A stretch of DNA of 64,000 bases from Mesodorylaimus sp. YZB2_4 (lineage: Eukaryota; Nematoda; Enoplea; Dorylaimida; Dorylaimidae). Positions within the stretch are counted from its first letter, which is position 1. Each line of letters opens with the position of its first letter. Both the position numbers and the translations under genes were made by a program. The notes under the pieces are model-generated. The model was not told the origin of the DNA, did no database searches, and saw nothing but the letters and a program-made list of their open reading frames with translations. The stretch spans positions 62,001 to 126,000 of the forward strand of contig JASANH010000959.1 in assembly GCA_030248295.1 (NCBI GenBank). Reading direction: 5' to 3'. Positions 59,001 through 64,000 of the stretch are shown here, one piece after another.

Positions 59001-61201
59001 GGGTTTCAATTAAACCTAAACAAGAACACAAGCAGCTACGAAGAGTGAGAATTTTTCTGGTCACATCGCACAATATTAGTGTTGGGCTGAGGCCGAGTCC
59101 TCGGCCGAAGGTGGGCACCCCCGACCTCGAGGAAAATCTGTGAAGCTGTGAAACAGCTTTTCTCTCTTTTCTGTTTGAGGATGTTGGCGTGACGGCGGCT
59201 GCAGGGTCAGAATCGGCTGGTCAAGAAGGAAGCAGCACTATATCAAATGTTGAATCGAATCCTGCAATAGCATCTATGGACGTATCTGAAGCCACTGCAG
59301 CAACTCTTTTGTAAGCGTCGTCGATTGCGGAATCTTTCAGGAATTTACCTATTTTTTTCTACTGCTGCATCAGCTGATTTATCGAGTGTTCAACAGATGG
59401 ATCCATTGCCTCCATCTGTAATTCATTATCCTACGATTCTGCAATTAGTGCAGGCTACTGGTGGGTCATTTTATTTGTAAGATCTCGATTTCAGCTCGTG
59501 GATCAACGTTTATTAATCGCCAACTAAGGAAGGAAACAGGCTTCGGTCCCATAATTCTACAAAATTCTTCCATTGAGGCCTCTTTTGACAAATACCTAGT
59601 AGCCTCTTCCAGCTCAAACGACAAACATTTGACAAATGGCCTCTTTTGTAAATACATCGATGAAAGAGTAGCTATGAAGTCATCGCAGGAACAAAGTTTG
59701 GCATCATCTGATTGTGAGACGCTGAGCATGTAATTTTAGGATTTATATAATGTGCGTGTGGTGCACCATCGAGTAAGTGGTGCGTGATCATGCGATGGCG
59801 GCAGTGTAGTTGACTCAATTCGCGGGAATTCGAATGAGTCATTGTTTCAACCTGCGTTGCCTTGCATAAAGTTCGGCACCTGTTTCAGAAGGTTTCAAGA
59901 GGTTGAAGGTCGACGGTGAGCCGGCAATAGAGGGTTATTTATTTTTATTCAAGGTCCAGCTGCTCAGTGGATAATGTAGAGGTGCAAATTTTCCAGTTAA
60001 AAATTTTTTTGTGTGAACCTTCAACATTAAAAATGTGCTACATTGAAAACTGCTTAGAATGAAGCTATGTGTTGCTAGACAAGCCTATGTAGTTTCTGGT
60101 AAACTCGACCCAGAGTTGGCTAACAATGAGTGAAAAAATGACCCCCTATATGACGATATAAGGCGATGAGGGTCGCATTCAATCCAATTTTCCAGGCCGA
60201 CTGAATCCGACCTCTGCACACATTCATTTGACCCCTGTCGCTCCTCATGGTCAAATAGGGGGTCGATATCTCACTTATGTTACGTTAGCTGACGAGGAAC
60301 TGTTTGAGTGGTCCTTTGATCCCATTAAAATTGTAAAGCACCCTTGCTTTTTAGAACCCATGTTCCTCTCTCAGCGGAGATTTTGGAGCAACTTGAGCAA
60401 GATAAAAGAAAAATTATTGCTAAACGTTGTATGGACTTGACAAGACAGTTCGCCAAATCGTCCCGTCTTACTTGCCAATTATGTTCCAAAGATATCTTGG
60501 TTCGATCTTCGACGCAGGTATTCTTAACTTCATTGGCTATTGACCACGCCACTGATCATTTGGGCGAAGAGCTGTACGAATGTCGATTCTGTATGAAGTG
60601 GACGCGGTCTAAACAAGCGATGGGCACGCACTTGGCTTACAAGCATAAGAAGTCGAAAGCAGCCAGTGGGTACGTCGATCATTCACGCAAGTATACTAAC
60701 CAAATATTGCGAATGTTGGGCAAATGTTTTGATAAGAAATGGAAGAATGGAGATGCGTATGGAATGAAAAAAAGGGCCGAGTTGCGTGAGAGTACAAGTT
60801 CGACTAGTCAAGTAGTTGCACGAAAGTACAATTTACGGCCAAGGATACGTGACGAGAAACCGCAGTTCCTCAACAAGCCTGCAAAGCGTGTGGCCAAAGT
60901 GGCATTGCGTTACTTATATGACCATGGACTGCGATACGAATGTGGTCAGTGCCCATTGGAGAGTAAGAACAAAAACTTGGTTCGTCGTCACATCAAGTTG
61001 ATGCATGGAAATCTGGTTTCGGTGGTCAAAAGCAAGAAAACGAACTTAAGTGAAGATATCAGGGAGACTTCAAATGAAAGGAATGCCAGTAGTGAGGCAG
61101 CTGTTGTTATGGCGTGGGTGAAACAGGAAGAACCAGCTGAAACGAGTCTGCCACGGCGTGTTCGTTTCACTGAGGCGTGTGCGCGTGCTGGGTGGAAATG
61201 A
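56050..61201 (+). CDS. Zinc-finger/THAP-like protein ZF-2, paralogue of ZF-1 (nine exons, 879 aa)
   Basis: Proposed exons 56050-56396, 56937-57290, 57689-58045, 58544-58739, 58835-58958, 59205-59310, 59387-59460, 59495-59729 and 60355-61201; total 880 codons. Exons 2, 3 and 9 carry the ZF-1 type module: long-loop finger (CSNC...HARRH; CRIC...HVLVH; CQLC...HATDH), classical finger (CPLC, CRLC, CRFC) and a CF/CY-K tail. Exon 9 adds a last finger (CGQC...HIKLMH). Exon 4 resembles the second half of a THAP domain (GGHFLPS...AVPSLF) with the Cys of CxxH replaced by Tyr. Exons 5-8 are Ser/Thr-rich or basic linkers. Joins 58958/59205 (GC donor), the 59387 acceptor and the 34-base intron before 59495 are tentative. 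The module exons are secure. Confidence 0.75.
57425..57515. repeat. tRNA-like sequences within intron 2 of ZF-2
   Basis: Minus-strand AGTTCGATTCC (B-box-like) beside plus-strand TGTTCGAATCC a few dozen bases away. Probably SINE remnants; no intact tRNA fold was found. Confidence 0.3.
59077..59160 (+). mobile_element. Truncated end of the hAT MITE family
   Basis: TAGTGTTGGGCTGAGGCCGAG then CCGACCTCGAGGAAAA matches the left end of the 62549 element. Only about 80 bases remain, inside a ZF-2 intron. Confidence 0.55.
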
Positions 61202-62020
61202 ATGACAGTGTGGGTCGGAAAGTGTACAGTAGATGTGGTGTGGACTGAAGTGGGATGCCAATAGTTGAGCGTGCTAGGCATGCTTATTCGCGTTTTCGAT
61301 CTTTCGCATTTTTGTTGCTCGGTATATTTTGTCGAAATTTCATATTTGTTTCAGTTCATGTCAGAATACCTGTTTTTGTGTGTCGAGTGTTTTTGGCGTG
61401 GAAGCTCGCTTGAAGTCGTCGTTTTGCGTGTGTTCACACAGGCAGTGTGATTCCGCTACAGACGATTGGGACAGGCGTGAGTGTCTTCATCTGCGCCTGG
61501 TTGTGGAACTGGGTTCTCTGTAGTCAAAGAGAGCGCTGCGTGACAGCACCAGCATAGGATAGACCATCAAATGAGACCACACGTAACATGCCCCATACTT
61601 GACATGGTATCCTTTTCTGCAATCAGGCAACATCGTCTGCTGTCGATATCCTCAAGTGCACCTGCTCTGGTCCAACCATGTCCGGCGCTGACTATAAAGG
61701 GGCTAACCCTATCCCGCCCATCAGAGTGATTGAAGTCAATTTTATAAGCTAATCGGACTATTTGACAAGTCGTTCGGGTACGTATTTTTCATTAAGATGG
61801 AAATGCTAGTATTCAAATTCGCGCCAAACAGGCAGTCTGCCCGCAAGTAGTGTAAAAATCGACGTGTGCGCGGAAATGCCACACGGCTGCCCAAAAAACT
61901 AATGAATAACAACCATTGATACACAGCCTTTTCCAGTTCTTACGATCGTAAAAACTAGCTACATTCTGAGAATTTTAAATCAATTATTGTTCAAAACTTT
62001 TGACATAGCGAATTTTCGGC
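61202..62020. other. Intergenic, ZF-2 to THAP gene
   Basis: No supported exon. Presumed 3' UTR of ZF-2 and promoter of the THAP gene. Confidence 0.4.
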
Positions 62021-62709
62021 ATGTTTAACTTAGCCGTCAGCAAAAATTCGTGTAATATTTGTGGCATATCGAGAAAGGCAATCCATCTTAGTCTTCCATT
62101 CTTTTCTGTTCCATCGAATCAATCGAAACGTGCTCGTTGGCTCACATCTCTGGGGCTTTGCGTGAATGATGTGCTACCAGCGTCATTTATCGCCTGTGGC
62201 CGGCATTTTCTGCCTTCTATGTTTAATCGAATCGAATCGTTTGGTGATGTCAGACTGTTCACATTGAAAGACGACGCGTTCCCTTGTCTGTTCGAACGAT
62301 GCGACTGGAACTTTATGGTAAGCAAAACATAACTAGTCTTACTGAATGCATATAACAGTGGAAAAGCATACCCGTACCTCGTGTTTACTCCACCGTCATC
62401 CAAGCCAGCTTCGACCAAACCGGCCGAGCCAAACTGGGACTGTTGAATCGAACCAGACCAAATCTAACCAGGACCAGTGCTTTGGAGCCAATCCAGGCCG
62501 AGCCTGTTCCGAACCAGGGCCACTGGACCAATCAGCGTCCGTGTCTTGTAGTGTTCGGCCGAGGCCTCGACCTCGACCTCGAGGAAAAACGGCCAGGGTT
62601 CAAGGTTCACAAGCACGATGCAATCAATAAGCTGTTTCCCAGTTTGAAGACTGGACGCACAAATGTGCCTGTGCCTCGCACGCAAAAATTTGCGCACTTT
62701 TGCTGCTAG
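62021..62709 (+). CDS. THAP-domain protein (N-terminal exon plus uncertain second exon)
   Basis: Exon 1 62021-62317 starts at ATG and encodes a near-complete THAP zinc domain. It has CNIC near the N-terminus, LPFFSVP, RARWLTSLGL, the CGRH of the C2CH zinc site, FLPS and a final LKDDAFPCLF. It ends phase 0 at donor GTAAGC. THAP domains bind DNA sequence-specifically and occur in transposase-derived regulators. A possible exon 2 at 62359 (weak acceptor ATATAACAG) stays open through repeat sequence into the hAT MITE and stops at 62709. If real, the C-terminus is transposon-derived; more likely the true next exon is further away or the gene is truncated. Confidence 0.65.
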
Positions 62710-62994
62710 CTTAGTTAAATCCCCGTGTAGGACTGCTTCGTCCATATGCCTTGCCTTTTTATGCCATTGGGTGAGTTGTCTCTTGAAGATACAGTCAGAA
62801 AAGAATGGAAATTCACACAAACTTGCAGGATGCATTACAAGTTTCAAGTTGGGGACTGTTAGCAAAACCCTCGAGCCTCGACCTCGACCCAACCTCAACT
62901 GCCAACCCCGACCTCGACCTTGACCTCGGGTCGAAAGAATCTGACCTCGACCTCGACCCCGACCTCGAAAAAAGTCATCCTCGGCCGAACACTA
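62549..62994 (+). mobile_element. hAT-type MITE, copy 2 (446 bp), intact
   Basis: Perfect 16-bp terminal inverted repeats TAGTGTTCGGCCGAGG / CCTCGGCCGAACACTA, flanked by the perfect 8-bp duplication GTGTCTTG at 62541-62548 and 62995-63002. The subterminal (CTCGAC)n tracts and the interior match copy 1 at 18239. No transposase is encoded. Confidence 0.95.
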
Positions 62995-63002
62995 GTGTCT
63001 TG

Positions 63003-64000
63003 TATTATTTCACACTGACTGTGGTGCAAAAATAGAAAAATTGTTAGTTGAAATAGCTTCTGGAGAAAGGACATTCATGAACAAGGATTTATGGTTGGTG
63101 TCTCCTGCTCTTTGCTGCAATCGAACAAGATATCTATAACTTGCTGGTCTTGCCTGACTGACGGCAGCAAAGCTGGCTTATTTAGATCCTGGCTCAGTCC
63201 TGGTCCGGCTGGTTCAGTCCAATTTAGTCCTAGCTTGCTTGAAATATCCACCTAGTTCGGTTCGGGTCCTGATGGTTTCGCTACAAAAGCCAGTTCGGCC
63301 GAACTGGCTTTTGTACAGTACAAAGGGGTCCAGGTTCAAAAGGGGTCCAAAGGGGTGCCAGGTCAGAAGAGGTCCAGACGGATGACAAATTGGGGTTGCA
63401 CCACAGGGAAAGGTTTAGATAGACAGCACTTACATTAACTGACCACTTTTGGAGCGATTTTTTCGACCCACTGATCGAAATACCAAAGAAGTGTATTCCA
63501 TTTTCTACAAGACACTCTTCAGAGATTCCTCATACCAGAATCCCATAATCCTGTGGTCACTGTGGGAAGCCTGAGTCGCTAGTTTTAAGTAGGCCTGTGT
63601 GAGTCAGGAAGAGTTTACAGTATGCCACTTTACATTGCCAACACTGACGTGTGTTCAGCATTATTCTATCTCACCGTGCCTTTTTTGTGCGCGCTAACCG
63701 AGTTTCTCTAACCCTTTTTATGGCCGGAACATCCCCCGTCACGGGCCCCCCCCCACCAGCAGCTGGTCCTGTGCAGAGGATCAATTATCAGAGAACCTCC
63801 ACATACACTGACATTGGTGATTTGGTAAGCGCCTCGCAGGGCACCCCTGCAAATTTCAAAAGTGATTGGCCATTGGTCACATTCCCTTCAAGCCCGGACT
63901 TATTTTAAAGATAGCCCAGCTAGTTTCAATAGATTATAAAAAAATCAAAATTTTGAAAGCTTCTGAAAGGAATAAATGCTGACAATAAAGTGTAGCGCCT
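63003..64000. other. Right edge, no supported complete gene
   Basis: Contains a CCAGTTCGGCCGAACTGG palindrome (about 63290-63310) and GGTCC-rich repeat sequence related to 9480-9560. A plus-strand open frame at 63651-63908 (MFSIILSHRAFF...) has no domain; 63721-63823 reads MAGTSPVTGPPPP and onward to a GTAAGC donor at about 63824, possibly a first coding exon continuing beyond the window. Confidence 0.3.

Overview
The window is eukaryotic, from an invertebrate animal. It has spliced genes with short GT-AG introns (many 45-65 bases), TATA plus TCAGT-type initiator promoters, tRNA-derived SINE heads, MITEs and a Ty3/gypsy-like LTR retrotransposon. Domain content (C-type lectin, PAN/apple, extended Tudor, THAP, C2H2 fingers) is metazoan. 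I cannot fix the phylum; an ecdysozoan (arthropod, tardigrade or nematode) is a reasonable guess. There is no prokaryotic operon logic, CRISPR or rRNA.

Layout. 0.2-2.5 kb: extracellular-type exons (a C-type lectin fold, then a PAN/apple exon) separated by a dispersed repeat. 2.5-9.8 kb: mostly repeats, including a foldback element and an orphan signal-peptide exon at 6.04 kb. 9.93-10.26 kb: a small secreted, dibasic-rich peptide gene. 10.7-15.3 kb (minus): a complete six-exon gene for an 850-residue Tudor protein with a large unrecognised C-terminal part. 16.2-20.8 kb (plus): a six-exon zinc-finger gene made of repeated exon-encoded two-finger modules, with a hAT-type MITE in an intron. 23.4-44.3 kb (minus): a dispersed/tandem family of two-exon secreted mini-proteins with a CxxC motif (three complete copies and one split by a transposon). 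The same stretch holds the 6.4 kb gypsy element at 25.1-31.5 kb and many repeats. 44.7-48.5 kb (minus): two complete five-exon paralogues of another unrecognised secreted family. 52.0-55.5 kb (plus): an eight-exon Tudor gene. 56.05-61.2 kb (plus): a paralogue of the 16 kb zinc-finger gene that also carries a degenerate THAP exon. 62.0 kb: a THAP gene followed by a second, intact hAT MITE with a perfect 8-bp target duplication.

How the genes relate. Two extended-Tudor proteins suggest germ-granule/small-RNA type functions, and the THAP/zinc-finger proteins suggest DNA binding; both are inferences from family. The two secreted families share strand, small size and repeated duplication, and look like a lineage-specific secretome cluster. 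Gene models were built by hand from open frames, splice consensus and phase. Where every exon junction keeps phase from ATG to stop I have given high confidence.
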